Made by a program: the position numbers and the translations under genes. From NCBI RefSeq assembly GCF_029852145.1, contig NC_079976.1, positions 21,934,117 through 21,998,116 of the forward strand: 64,000 nucleotides of DNA, read 5' to 3'. Positions within the stretch are counted from its first letter, which is position 1. Every line of letters begins with the position of its first letter. The notes under the pieces were generated by a model that ran no database searches, was not told the origin of the DNA, and worked only from the letters and a program-made list of their open reading frames with translations. The DNA is from Microplitis mediator. Its lineage: Eukaryota > Arthropoda > Insecta > Hymenoptera > Braconidae. Positions 24,317 through 35,610 of this stretch are shown here, piece by piece.

Positions 24317-24793
24317 CACGGAAAGAAAATTATGGCAGCGGTTCCCATAATTTTGTGAAATTTTTTCCTATACCATCATAGGAATTACGACCATAAATTA
24401 TGGAAATGGTTCCTATAATTTATAGGAATACTTTCTATAATATTATGGGAATCATTCCTATAATTTATGGGAATGGTTCCTATAATTTATTGGAACCATT
24501 TCCATAAATTATAGGAACTATTCCCATAATATTATGGGAATGGTTCCTATAATAGTATGGGAACTATTCCCATAATATTATGGGAATGATTCCCATAATG
24601 CAATTGGAATGGTTCGTATACCATTATGGGAATCATTCCCATAATATTATGGGAATAGTTCCCATACTATTATGGGGATGGTTCCCATAATATATGGGAA
24701 CCATTCATATAGTAGTATAGGTACTATTCCCATACCATTATGGGAACCATTCCCATAATGCATAGCAAAACTTCCCATAATTTTCTTTCCGTG
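24317..24793. mobile_element. CACGGAAAG-ended MITE, copy 3, inverted and lacking the core
   Basis: The left end reads like the complement of the right end of copies 1 and 2 (CATAATTTTGTGAAAT follows the terminus), so the copy is inverted. The ~240-base AT-rich core is missing and the palindromic arrays are joined directly. Confidence 0.85.
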
Positions 24794-25333
24794 TAAGAAA
24801 AGTAATATTCTTTCCACAAAATAGAGCAAGAATGCGAACTTTTCGTGCAGTTATAGTGAAAAATTGTATGTTTATCTCAGATGAGCAATCAAACATACGA
24901 CTGAAATATTCTAATTTCCATCCTAAGTGTACAATATACTTTGTGTACTGGCTAAAAGCTAAACAAGTCACGAGACGAACCTGAAAATTCAATTTTTCAT
25001 CGGATCAAAGTTCCAGTGCTGCAAAAGAAATATTCAAGAGATTCCAATAGTCAATCGCTCTTCCCGAATCAGAATTAAAAAAGTAGTCTAAGCCTCTAAA
25101 TCCTACACGGCAAAGAGGTTGAAATTGTCATTCTAGAATACGGTAATCTGTACTTAGATTTAAATTTAGATTTTTATCAGATTGCGTACGATAGGTAAAG
25201 GAAAAAGGGCCAAAGGGTCAATAACGATGACGTCTAAGCTACTAATAATAATGAGGACATGCAAGTAGGTTCGAATCGAATATTCAGAATCTTTAACATT
25301 AGTATATTATTAAATAATTAATTGTTTTTCGTG

Positions 25334-25470
25334 CTCTCTTAAAATGAATCAGTGAATAGTACTCTGATCAGTGAATATTCACTGCACAAATAATCCCAAG
25401 TATATCACTAATTAAATCAGTGATATACTTGAGACTGATTCGCAGTGAATATTCACTGATTTGCAGGTCT
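25334..25470. repeat. Palindromic AATCAGTGA repeat
   Basis: CTCTTAAAATGAATCAGTGA opens a stretch in which TCAGTGAATATTCACTG words occur in both orientations. Related sequence is at 26995-27030 and 8531-9260. It may be the separated end of an element interrupted by the GC-rich block. Confidence 0.4.
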
Positions 25471-25802
25471 TTAGACTGATCCATCTTAATAATGTGAACA
25501 ATAATAAAAGTAATGTACTAGAAAATAGAAACTACCGAAGAATTTGAAAAATACTGCTGAATAATAATCTGCTGGCACCGGGATTCGAAACCGAGACCTA
25601 ACAAACATCCCAGAGAGGAAAGTCCGACGGGCCCAGGCTTGGCCCAAGCTTGTAAGCCAGCCTTGGCCCAGCCTTGGTAGGACTCTGGAATAATAACATT
25701 GGGCCAGGCCTTGTTGCCAGTCCTGGCCCTGACTTTTTTGCCAGGCCTTAGCCATGCTTCGAGGAAACGAATAAATTTAATTAAAAAAAAATTTTATTAT
25801 TA

Positions 25803-26283
25803 CACTGTTAGAAGTATTTATTTGAGCCAAATAAGATTTATTAATAGTTAATAAATGATTTATTAAATGAGATTTATTTGAGCCAAATAAGCCATTTCTT
25901 AATAGTTAATAAATGGCTTATTTGAATAGAAAGAAATGACACATGAAGTTCAGGTTATAACTTTGAATGGAATGAGTGTGATTGTTAGTAAAAATTTATT
26001 ATAAAATTTCATTTTTTTTATATCTTTTGTATAATAATTTTTATCTTCAATTAACATTAATTGTGTGTATTATTTTCTTTAAAAAAATAAAATTAAACAG
26101 TCCTATAAAATATCTGTCATAACCTTACTTAATTAACATCACGTGTCATTTCTTTCTATTCAAATAAGCCATTTATTAACTATTAAGAAATGGCTTATTT
26201 GGCCCAAATAAATCTCATTTAATAAATCATTTATTAACTATTAACAAATATTTATTTGGCTCAAATAAATACTTCTAACAGTA
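25803..26283. mobile_element. MITE with CACTGTTAGAAGTATTTATT ends, TA target proven by an empty site
   Basis: The element is bounded by TA and has long inverted ends made of AATAAGCCATTTCTTAATAG-type words. The paralogous block at 27731-28349 shows the uninterrupted site TTATTAT-TA-TTAACCTCG (27961-27978). This identifies the insertion and its TA duplication directly. Confidence 0.85.
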
Positions 26284-26512
26284 TATTAACCTCGTAGAAT
26301 TTATGATCATTAACGTTCAAACTATCTGAAGGAGGTAAATGATATGAAAAAAACTCTGTGAAAATTCTGCTGGACTCCGGGCGCGAACTGCTGTCCTTCT
26401 AATTGCTGGGTCCAAACGGTAGCTACTGGACGAACCTACTAATGTTGAACTGATACATTTATATGATCTACTTATTAGACCATAAGTATAGACAAACTTG
26501 GGTAATTCTACC

Positions 26513-26818
26513 TTGACCCAAGTCTGGGTTGCCATTGGACGGCCAAGGCAGGGGCACCCAGTCTTGGCCCAAGCCTGGGTTGCCATTGAATGGCCAAGGC
26601 TAGGTTACCCAGTCTTGGCCCAAGTCTGACTTGCCATTGGATGGCCCAGGCTAGGTTACCCCGTCTAGGCCCAAGTCTGGGTTGCCATTGAATGGCCAAG
26701 GCTAGATTACCCAGTCTTGGCCCAAGCCCGGGTAATCATCGTAACGGCCAGGACTGAGTAACCAATCTTGAGCCAAGCATGGGCTAATATAGATGTTCCA
26801 AAGCTAGGTTCGCCAGTG
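26513..26818. repeat. 51-bp minisatellite, six units
   Basis: Six consecutive 51-base units start with TTGGCCCAAG(T/C)CTGGGTTG or a variant and end in CCCAGTC or a variant. A partial seventh begins at 26819. Because 51 is divisible by three, minus-strand frames stay open as 17-residue repeats, which explains the ORFs at 26317-26586 and 26508-26699. The second block has only two units (28198-28298). Confidence 0.9.
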
Positions 26819-27730
26819 CTGGGCCAAGTAGGGCCCTGTCGTTCAACTCTAGCGGCTCCTGCATGGGATAAAGCATGACCGCTACAGCTTTGCTTCTAGA
26901 ACGCTCACGTTCCGCTGGAAATATCTTTATCTACTTGGAACGCAGCTATTCTTGTAAAAGTATGATAGGTCTTAGAGGGTTGAAATAAAACATCATTTCA
27001 AAAAGTGAAATTTCACTGATTCATTTTAATATATTCAGCGACTAGTCGAACATCAGAAGCATTGAGGCTTTTGAGGCTCAAACTACTTTTTTAATTTTGA
27101 TTCGAGTTTTTTAATCGTCAGATAATATCGCCAAAAACTTCTGTGAATTTAATGTACTCGAAGATTTTTTCTATACAATAACTGCTGTAATAGATACAAC
27201 CATAAAATATTAACTGTTATTTAAATTAGTAATATTCGTTGGCGTTACGTTCACAAATACAAACTAGTACTTTTCTCATATTAATTTTCGTATGTAAATA
27301 TTTATGTTTATTGATTTTGTCTGCCAAGTCAATAAAAGCATTTATTAAATAATAATAAACCTCAAGTTACTGGATACATGGGATGCATATGAGACAAATA
27401 CTAATTTATTTGAAATTCATGAAAACATTTTTTACTTGCATCCGATGATTTTTTTTGTACAAAAGCTTACGGCGTATTCTTTTTGAGTATAGCAAAGAGG
27501 TTTATTTAACTTTATTCGATAATTATGATATTAAATTTGTTCAAACAAATGAATAAACAGTCAGATAATTGAGTTGATGTAGAAATTCAATCTTTTCACT
27601 GAAACACAAATTAACCACATGTGTCAATAAACATCTAATATTCAACCTTATGATATATTTAATATATTTGTCAACTGAAAATTTCAATTGGTCAAGTTTT
27701 TTAATGATAAATGGATGGATTCTTTTAAAA

Positions 27731-28349
27731 ATCCCAGAGAGGAAAGTACCACGGGCCCAGGCTTGGCCCAACTTTGTAGAACCTTGGGCCAGGCTTGTAA
27801 GCCAGTCTTGGCCCAGCCTTGGTAGAAGCCTGGAATGATAATCTCGGGCCAAGCCTGGTTGCCAGACCTGGCCCATGCTTGGTTACCAGACCTGGCCCAT
27901 GCTTGGTTGTCAGACCTAGCCCAGGCTTCCAGGAAACGAATAAATTTAATTTAAAAAAATTTATTATTATTAACCTCGTAGAATTCATGATCATTAACGT
28001 TTTAATTATCTAAGGGAGGTAAATGATGTGAAAAAAACTCGGTGGAAATTCTGCTGAACTCTAGGCGCGAACTGCCGTCCTTCTGATTACTGGGTCCGAA
28101 CGGTAGCTACTGGACGAACCTACTAACGTTGAACTGGTACATTTATATGATCTGCTTATATAAACCATAGATATATCCAAACTTGGGTAATCCTACCTTG
28201 GCCCAAGTCTGGCTTGCCATTGGATAGCCAATGCGAGGTACCCAGTCTTGGCCCAAGCCTGGGCCAATATAGGTGTGCCAAAGCTAGGTTCCCCAGTGCT
28301 GGGCCAAGTAGGGGCCCGTTGTTTAACTCTGGCAGCTCCTGTATGGGAT
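27731..28349. repeat. Duplicated GC-rich block, copy 2 (empty site, 2 minisatellite units)
   Basis: The partner of 25607-26869. It ends 76 bases before the first toutatis-like coding exon and could affect its splicing or expression. Open frames on both strands here are by-products of the repeats. Confidence 0.75.
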
Positions 28350-28433
28350 CGTAATGAAAATAAATTAATTTTAATATGAAGTTTAAAAGAAATTTTTATA
28401 ACATGAATTGTTGAATTTTTTACAGAAATTGGG

Positions 28434-28581
28434 ATGGAGAAGGAGAACTCTGCGTCGGGCGGAGGTGGAGGTGGTGATACTACAGCGACTGCTACGACGG
28501 GAGCGGGGAACACTTCCGTTTCTGACAAACTACATGCAGACCAAGCAAATCCGCTTCTAGATCCCAGCGCCCTCTTTGGCG
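28434..28581 (+). CDS. tou: toutatis/BAZ2-like gene, first coding exon
   Basis: The exon follows an acceptor TTTTTTACAG at 28425; ATG at 28434 has G at -3 and +4, a good start context. It encodes 49 codons: MEKENSAS, a six-glycine run, a Thr/Ala/Gly-rich stretch, then DKLHADQANPLLDPSALFG, and ends in phase 1 at a consensus GTAAGT donor. The protein sequence resembles, from memory, the N-terminus of insect toutatis/BAZ2-type proteins, chromatin remodeling (ISWI-associated) subunits with MBD-like, DDT, PHD and bromodomains further downstream. None of those domains is in this window. High codon-position GC sets it apart from the surrounding AT-rich DNA. The G left over joins CT at 53853 to make Ala, giving LFGAYWPRSDS across the junction. 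Confidence 0.72.
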
Positions 28582-28883
28582 GTAAGTGTTTTTTTTTAAT
28601 GTAAAATCAAAATCTAGTAAATTTCAGGTGCATTATTACATTATGTTGTGTGGAAATTGGAAAGGAATAAAACAATTATTCTAGGCGAGATGAGGATGGC
28701 TTCTCGAACCGTGGGCATCACAGAAAATCTGAATTCGTGCATTATTCTGAAAAAAAAAAAAAAAAAATGGTTGGATCTGATTAGATATCATATTTAAACG
28801 GTTAGATGCATTTATCCAAAAAATTAACGGAACAATAAAATTTTATAAATTTTTCAGTGATTTTTGGAAGGCTGTATTTTCGT

Positions 28884-29003
28884 CCCTGATTAAAAACTCC
28901 GATTGAAACCAATTAATTCCGATTGAAAGTCTATCGGATTTCAATCGGAACCAATCGGATTCAATCGAAAATCAGCGGTTTCAATCGGAGTTTTTAATCA
29001 GGG
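28884..29003. mobile_element. Small palindromic element with CCCTGATTAAAAACTCC ends
   Basis: A 120-base near-palindrome from CCCTGATTAAAAACTCCG to GGAGTTTTTAATCAGGG, built of CGATTGAAAC/GTTTCAATCG words. The CCCTGATTAAA terminus recurs at 42587 and 44240. Confidence 0.75.
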
Positions 29004-29122
29004 GTGGAAAATGGTCGTATCAAAAAAATAAAGAAAGCAAGTTGAAGCTTGAAATCTCTAGTTTAAAGATCTTTTCGCAAAAAATTTTGTGAGCCACGGT
29101 TATTGCGTAGTCATAAGAAATA

Positions 29123-29741
29123 CAGTCGAAGCTCCCTAAAGTTGCTCTCTCCGTACAGGACTATTCTCTAAAGTTGCTTTTTCCCCTTCTCCCTACTCTG
29201 CATTCTCGCTGGGATAATTGATTCTCCTATACGCGTTTCGATGCGATTCACAAAATCAAAACAAACCGTGTAATACATATGCGTTGAGGCTAACCTCAAA
29301 TCGTGATTTTTAAATTATTTTTAATATTCTAATATTAATAAATAAATAATAAAGAAATAAAATAAAAAATCCTTAGAGTTTATAAAATAATCACTAATTT
29401 GAAAAATTGACTGGACTATTATTTGCAATGACGAAAATAAAACTAAAAATAAACTAATAAAATTTATTACATCTCGAAAATACTTTTGTTCATTAATTAT
29501 AAATTGCTCGGATAGTTTTATTAATGATAAAAAAAATTGTGTTTCTAAGTTAACTATCTTGCATAACAGAATATGTATTCCATCAATTATAGAAGTTTAA
29601 ATCGCGCGCCAGAATCTTGAATTCTGATTCGTGTAGTAAAAAGAAGAGTGGGAGAAAATCCAAGCAACTTTAGAGAGCATATCCTGTCAACTTTAGGGAG
29701 CTAGCAACTTTAGGGAGGGCAACTTTAGAGAGCTTCGACTG
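29123..29741. mobile_element. TIR element with CAGTCGAAGCTCCCTAAAG ends, copy 1
   Basis: The ends CAGTCGAAGCTCCCTAAAGT and complement are flanked by TA. Subterminal copies of CTCTCTAAAGTTGC occur at both ends. The interior is AT-rich and non-coding, and is shared in inverted orientation with 60342-60931. Confidence 0.8.
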
Positions 29742-30988
29742 TAGCTCGAGATAAAAATTTTCAAAATTTTTGGGTTTTGTTTTTTGGGTCTACAGGGCCG
29801 GGAAAATTTTTTTTCAAAGAAACCAATTTACAACTCAGTTAGGAAAATCAGTCAGCTACAATTTGCCATTTTTTTTTTTATACGACAATTCGCTGCTGAG
29901 ATATTAGCCTTCAAATGAAAAAGGATCCTTTTTTTTTATTTTAGTACTATAATCACTAGGAAAATCGGCAGTGGCGTATGTAATATACCGTAAATATGTT
30001 TAAAATAATGAGCAATAAAATGCTTATAACGGGTAGTCGAAAACAAAATTAAACGCACGACAGCGGGGAGACTAAAATTCAAAGATAAATTTCCCCTACG
30101 TCCCCTAAACCCGGCCCATGACGGGTAGTCGACTGTAACTATGTATAATTAGATATATACGACTACATATAATCATATCTAATTATATATTAGTAGAAAT
30201 GATACTTTTATTGGGTTATATTGTCATGCATAGTTATGTATGATTATATATGATTCAAAATGGTTATGCATAATCAGATAAAATGATATATGAACGTATG
30301 TGGTTATATATAGATAGATACATATAATCATTTCCTTTTGGCTTCAAATGTCACATCCAGTCATATATAATTATATATAACTAGACATGATTCGATGTAA
30401 TAATATATAATTTCACAGAAATTTGATGTATCTGAATATCGGAACGCTTTTGACGCAACAAAAATGAAAACAATTTATCTAATTTGAATCTAAAAGTGAC
30501 TTACGGGTAGTGGGGGTGGCCTGCAATTTTTGGCTGACATGTGAACTTTGTCAGAAATCTAGATCCAGTAGTTTTGTTACTTTTCATTTCTTTTTTTTTA
30601 TTTTCGTCTTGCGAAAAACGTTCAGATCTTCAGGTAAATTAAATTTGGATGTAATTATATATGATTATATCCAATAACCTATAGTTAGATATGATTATTT
30701 TTTCTCGGGGTGTTACACATCACACAAAAAAAGGATACCTTGGCTCAAGAATATTTTTTCCAATCTAGAAGGAAAACCAAAATTTTCTTAATTCAAAAAA
30801 TAAATTCTTAGTTTGTCAGATCGTCGGAATTTGAACTTTCTATGGATATTGAGGTTCTAAGACCTTTAGAAGCATGTCAGACTAGGGTCCGGATGATTAC
30901 TGAGTGCATATGTGTGTGCGCGCGCGCGTGTGTGTGTGTGTGTGTGAGTTCATGTCCCAATTTCCAAGTGGCTAAATTGATCTAGATG
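29742..30988. other. Intron sequence with low-complexity repeats
   Basis: The stretch 30130-30420 is dominated by ATATAATTAGATATGATTATAT-like words in both orientations, probably an old palindromic element. A (TG)n/(CG)n run lies at about 30909-30946. No gene is seen. Confidence 0.5.
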
Positions 30989-32390
30989 CTCTCTAAAAAA
31001 AAATTAGTGAAATTTACTGCACGGAAAAAAATGTGTAGTTAAATTTACTACAAATGGAGTTCCATTTACTACACTTACTAGTAATATATAGGATAACTAC
31101 ACGTTTAGTAACAGTTACTAGTACACTGTGGTACACAACCTGTAGTACCATTTACTACAGTAAGTAGTAATAAGAACTAGCATTAAAGAACCACTGTGGT
31201 TCATTTTACTCCACAACATAGTAGAATATATTTTATTCGTAATGTATTAATTAAATATCTGTTAGTTAACGATCATTAGTTTTTATGATATTGAAAACGT
31301 TATAAAAATATAAAAATTAATCTTAGATTCTTCGGACTTACAGTATATCAAATTAAAATGATATAAAAATGAATTTATTAATGAATAACTTAAAATAATA
31401 AGGACTCAAATTTCAAAAGCCTACATTTTATCAATACCTGATAAGGATAATTATAAAAATATATTTGTAATCTATAAATTCTCGTATAAGCATAAACTTA
31501 GAATAATTAAGTATTAATTTTTATTAATAGAAAATATAAAGAACATCGTTTTAAAAGTTATAATTCTAATAAATAACAAATACTCAATAAGCAATGATTT
31601 AAAAAATTGCATTAAAATCACGATTCACTGATAAGAGCATAGAAATAAAATTTAATAGAAGAAGTTGTAGGTGAGGTAAGCAAAAAGAAGAATGACAGGT
31701 AATACAAAACAAATTTTTTTGTATTATATTTTTTATATATATATTTATTTCAAATTATATATATTATAATTGCACGCCTCGATTTTTAATTATACATATA
31801 AATATTTTTAATTATATATATTATTATTTATAATGTTTTATAATATTATTTATAATATTAAATACACTGACACAAGTTGAGGATACCCACAGAATGGAGT
31901 AAAAAAGTTGTAGGTGGCGCTGTTATTTTCTTCTTTCGATCATTTTACCACACATTGGAGTAGATTGTACAAGTAATCTGGTATTGTATACTCCAAAAAT
32001 AGTAACAGATACCAATTCATATAAAATTGTGTGGTTCCCAAAACCACAAAATAAGTATTTTATACTTCATTGAGTAGTTGTGGAAACTACAAAGTTTTAC
32101 CACATTACAGTAGTAAGCAGAACTCCTATAGTAGTAAAATATCACGCACACTGTGGCTTATGTTACTACAGTTGTCATTGCGGCGACCACAAAGTGTAGT
32201 AAAATTTTTACTAGTTTGGTGTGGTAAATTCTACTCCAGCATTTTTTCCCGTGTGTGAATTAGTGGATAGTCACCATTCCTCCAGCCATTAGTACATCAC
32301 TTATTGAAGCGTTGGTATACTTATAGCTGGTTTACACTGTGTATTCACTAATTCGCAGGAAATTTTACTGATTCATTTCCAGAGAGTGCA
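30989..32390. mobile_element. AATTAGTGA-type element interrupted by another TIR element
   Basis: CTCTCTAAAAAAAAATTAGTG at 30989 and AATCAGTAAAATTTC/CAGAGAG on the complementary side near 32350-32390 look like the two ends of one element of the 8531-9260 type. The middle is the CACGG-ended element at 31020-32253. Confidence 0.4.
31020..32253. mobile_element. TIR element (CACGGAAAAAAATG ends) built of TTTACTAC words
   Basis: Ends CACGGAAAAAAATGTG.AGT and GC/CATTTTTTCCCGTG. GTAGTAAATTTTACTAC-like words cluster in the outer 200-300 bases on both sides. The flanks show TG at both ends rather than TA. The ORF at 32070-32258 lies entirely in the right repeat arm. Confidence 0.65.
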
Positions 32391-33004
32391 TTTTGCGGAT
32401 ATCGAAAGGGTTCATTACTTCTTATATTTGTTGAGTGTCCAAAATTAATCAGCCAACGTAGTTTTATTTTGCAATTTTTGCTTAATAACTTAGAAACTGT
32501 TCAATCAATCGATTGTTCTCAAAATTCATTCCATCCCCAAGCTTGGCAAACGGTTCTAAATGTTAAAAGAACCATCTACATGGGTTAGACCTTTTTGATT
32601 GATACCGTAATTTCAAAACCAGTTGATTCTTTTAAAAGTACGACAAATTTAATGTTTCTCGCCGTATCTATACCAAAAGTTTAAACTCCTGCTCCATTTA
32701 GCGGGTAAAAAGTTAAGCCAATATTTCCGCAAACAACAGCAAAATTTGAACTTTCAGATCTAGTGAAAAAAAAGTGCACACTATGGAGAAAGATAAGACA
32801 TCTCAATTCGTGTATTTGCCACCCTTGCCCTCGGCTCGGGTGAGCAATTACACACGCTGGTTAGAATATCCTACTTTACTCCCTTTGTCAGCTTCTCTAG
32901 TTTACTAATTTATATCCGTAAGTGACAGTACTAACTTTAAATACGCTGGTAGTTCCCCATACCATTAGTAACCTCAAATGAATTTATTTGTAACTGGCTA
33001 CACG

Positions 33005-34911
33005 CAGGGTTGCCAGAAAATTTTTGTCCGAGTCGCCCCAACTATGATCAAAAGTAGCAAAATATTTTAACAAGTCGCCCAATCATTTTCAAGTTTAAAA
33101 TTATTTTGTTGGCTTACAGTTTATTTTCTATTAGCCAATAAAAGTACACTATAATATACCGCATAAATTAAAAATAACTTTTTAAAAAGTATTATTGCAA
33201 TCATTTTTTATGTTGTGGAAAATTATAGGATTTTTTTAGGATAAATTTGATGAAAAAATCTTAATTAAAATTTTTTTGCAAATTATTAATTATTTTTTAG
33301 TGTGAAAAGCAGAATATCGTTACGTATGTTTTGATTAGCATCAAATATATACACATTTCTTTATCTGATTGTGAAAAATATAATAACAATCTTTTTTCAA
33401 CAGTTATGATGAAATCATCACGCGCGTTTAAATTTATAATTTTTTATAAGAAATAAAATTACTACTCAAAACTAACATTTGCATGTCTTATTTATACCAA
33501 AAAAGTTGACTTTGAGACGAAAAAAAATTTTGTTTTATCCTTTTAAAATACATCTTTAAGACATCTTAAAGTTTTCTTTGTGTTACTTGGGAAACAAAAT
33601 GTTTTTATATGTACATACTGAATTGAAATGAAGTTTGATTCGAATCATTGGCAAATGGAAATTAAAAATAATGATTAAGATTGTTCCCAATTCTGAAACA
33701 TTAAAAATCGCCCAAATTGCGACTTGTAGCCCAAACTTTAACTTAGTAACGAATGCATACACGGAAAGGAAATTATGGGGAGTTTTGCTATGCATTATGG
33801 GAATAGTTCCCATAATGGTATAGGAATTGTACCCATACTATTATAGGGGTGCTTCCCATATATTATGGGATCAATCCCTATAATAGTATGGGTAAAATCC
33901 CTATAACATTATGAAAACCATTCCCATAATGGTGTGGAAATCATTCCCATACTATTATGGGAACTATTTCCATAATGGTATGGGAACTATTCCTATAATA
34001 TTATTGGAACCATTCCCATAATGGTGTGGAAATCATTCCCATACTATTATGGGAACTATTTCCATAATGGTATGGGAACTATTCCTATAATATTATTGGA
34101 ACCATTCCCATAATGGTGTGGAAATCATTCCCATACTATTATGGGAACTATTTCCATAATGGTATGGGAACTATTCCTATAATATTATGGGAACCAATCC
34201 AATAATATTATGGGAACTATTCCTATAATGTTATGGGGACCGTTCCCATAATATCATAAAAATTTTTTTTTGCAAAATAGTGTAGAAATTTCCATAATGA
34301 TATGGATAGATTCAGATAAAGTGTCTTCGACGCTACATTTATTAAAAAGAAAAAAATTTTGTTAAAAATTTTAATGTTTTTGTCAAATGCAAATATTTTT
34401 TTCAATGTTTGAATTTTTGTTTTTATATTTAATAATATTTCTGTGTATTATAGAAGTGATTTCTACACTTTTCTTTAAATTAATTTTTTCATGATAGTAT
34501 GGGAACCATTCCCATGATGGTATAGAAATAGTTCCTATAATGTTATGGAAATGGTCCCTATAATTTATGGGAATGGTTTCTACAATTTATAGGAATAGTT
34601 CCCATATATTATGGGAATGATTCCCATAATATTATAGAAAGCATTCCTATAAATTATAGGAACCATTTCTATAATTAGAGGAACCATTCCCATAACGTTA
34701 TGGGTATCATTCCCATAATTATAGGAACTATTACTATAATTATGGGAAACATTCCTATAATTATAGGAACTGCTCCCATAATTTATGGTTGTAATTCCTA
34801 TGATGGTATAGGAAAAAATTTCACAAAATTATGGGAACAGTTTCCATAATTTTCTTTCCATGTAGAGAAAATCGCCCAATTCGTAATAAGTAGTCCAATC
34901 TGGCAACCCTG
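33005..34911. mobile_element. hAT-type element (CAGGGTTGCCAGA ends) with 8-bp target duplication
   Basis: CAGGGTTGCCAGA and its exact complement TCTGGCAACCCTG bound the element. The flanking octamers are GCTACACG (32997-33004) and TCTACACG (34912-34919), matching 7 of 8. Subterminal GTCGCCCAA/TCGCCCAAT words occur. The terminus and duplication length fit hAT (family knowledge). No transposase remains. It carries a younger MITE at 33760-34862. Confidence 0.8.
33760..34862. mobile_element. CACGGAAAG-ended MITE, copy 4, with a triplicated 92-bp unit
   Basis: The same family as the elements at 20563 and 22517: TA-CACGGAAAGGAAATTATGG to CATAATTTTCTTTCCATG-TA, with one mutated base in the right terminus. 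The core is diverged by a replacement near 34290-34350. Within the left array a 92-base unit is repeated three times (about 33908-34186). Confidence 0.85.
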
Positions 34912-34915
34912 TCTA

Positions 34916-35610
34916 CACGGAGAGAAATTTATGGTAAAACTTATAATATATTATGGGAATGGTTCCCATAACACATAGTAACTAGTTTTTTTGAAATGTC
35001 GATTATAGAAACGGCACTCATACATATTATGGTAATCATACCTATAAATTTGGGTATAATTCCTATATGATATCGAAATAGTTCCTATGGAATTATGGTA
35101 ATCGTTACTGTGTCACTATGGTAATTCTTCCTGTAATAGTATGGTAATCATTCCCATAATGTAAGGGAATGATGACCATAATATATGGTAATTATTAATA
35201 TAATGTATGGTAACCATTACCATAATCTTGTGGTAATAATTGCCATACATTATGGAAATGATTACCATAATATTATGGGAGTATTTCACATATACTATGG
35301 CAATGGTTCCTATAATACATATGGTTTATTTCCTATATGCACTTAGGAGCCGTTACAATATGGTTATAGGATTTGTTCCTATTCGCTTACGGGAACTATT
35401 TCTATGAGTATGGTAATCATTACAATAATTCTATTACCATGCGATATGGAAACTGTTACCACAATGATGGGAATTGTTTCCATAGTGATAGAAACTTTTC
35501 CCAGAAAGTATGGGCCTACATCCCATAATTCCAAGTAATTATTACCACAACGGTATGGGATGATATTTCATAAACGTACCAGAAACGGTTACTATAAATT
35601 TTTCTCTGTG
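34916..35610. mobile_element. Related MITE (CACGGAGAGAAATTTATGG ends), target of the hAT insertion
   Basis: TA-CACGGAGAGAAATTTATGGTA to ATAAATTTTTCTCTGTG-TA, with an interior of ATGGTAATCATTACCATAAT words, a diverged version of the GGGAACCATTCCC family. The hAT element at 33005 inserted four bases inside its left end, so the left TA flank is displaced to 32999-33000. Confidence 0.8.

Larger units (their letters stand above)
25607..26869. repeat. Duplicated GC-rich block, copy 1 (occupied insertion site, 6 minisatellite units)
   Basis: The block matches 27731-28349 in order: CAGAGAGGAAAGT, a GGCCCAGGCTTGG array, GAGGAAACGAATAAATTTAA, a single-copy middle with GAATT.ATGATCATTAACGTT, and a terminal 51-base minisatellite ending in CTCCTGCATGGGAT. 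Copy 1 additionally carries a 481-base MITE and more minisatellite units. Just left of it (25570-25606) is a minus-strand tRNA-like B-box (GGTTTCGAATCCC). Confidence 0.75.

Noticed and set aside
26317..26699. Overlapping minus-strand ORFs with repeats of MATQAWAK type
   Set aside because: They arise because the minisatellite period of 51 is divisible by three; the residues also run into unrelated sequence.
28193..28528. 111-codon minus-strand ORF
   Set aside because: It runs antisense through the minisatellite and the first toutatis-like exon; its proline run is the complement of the exon's glycine codons.
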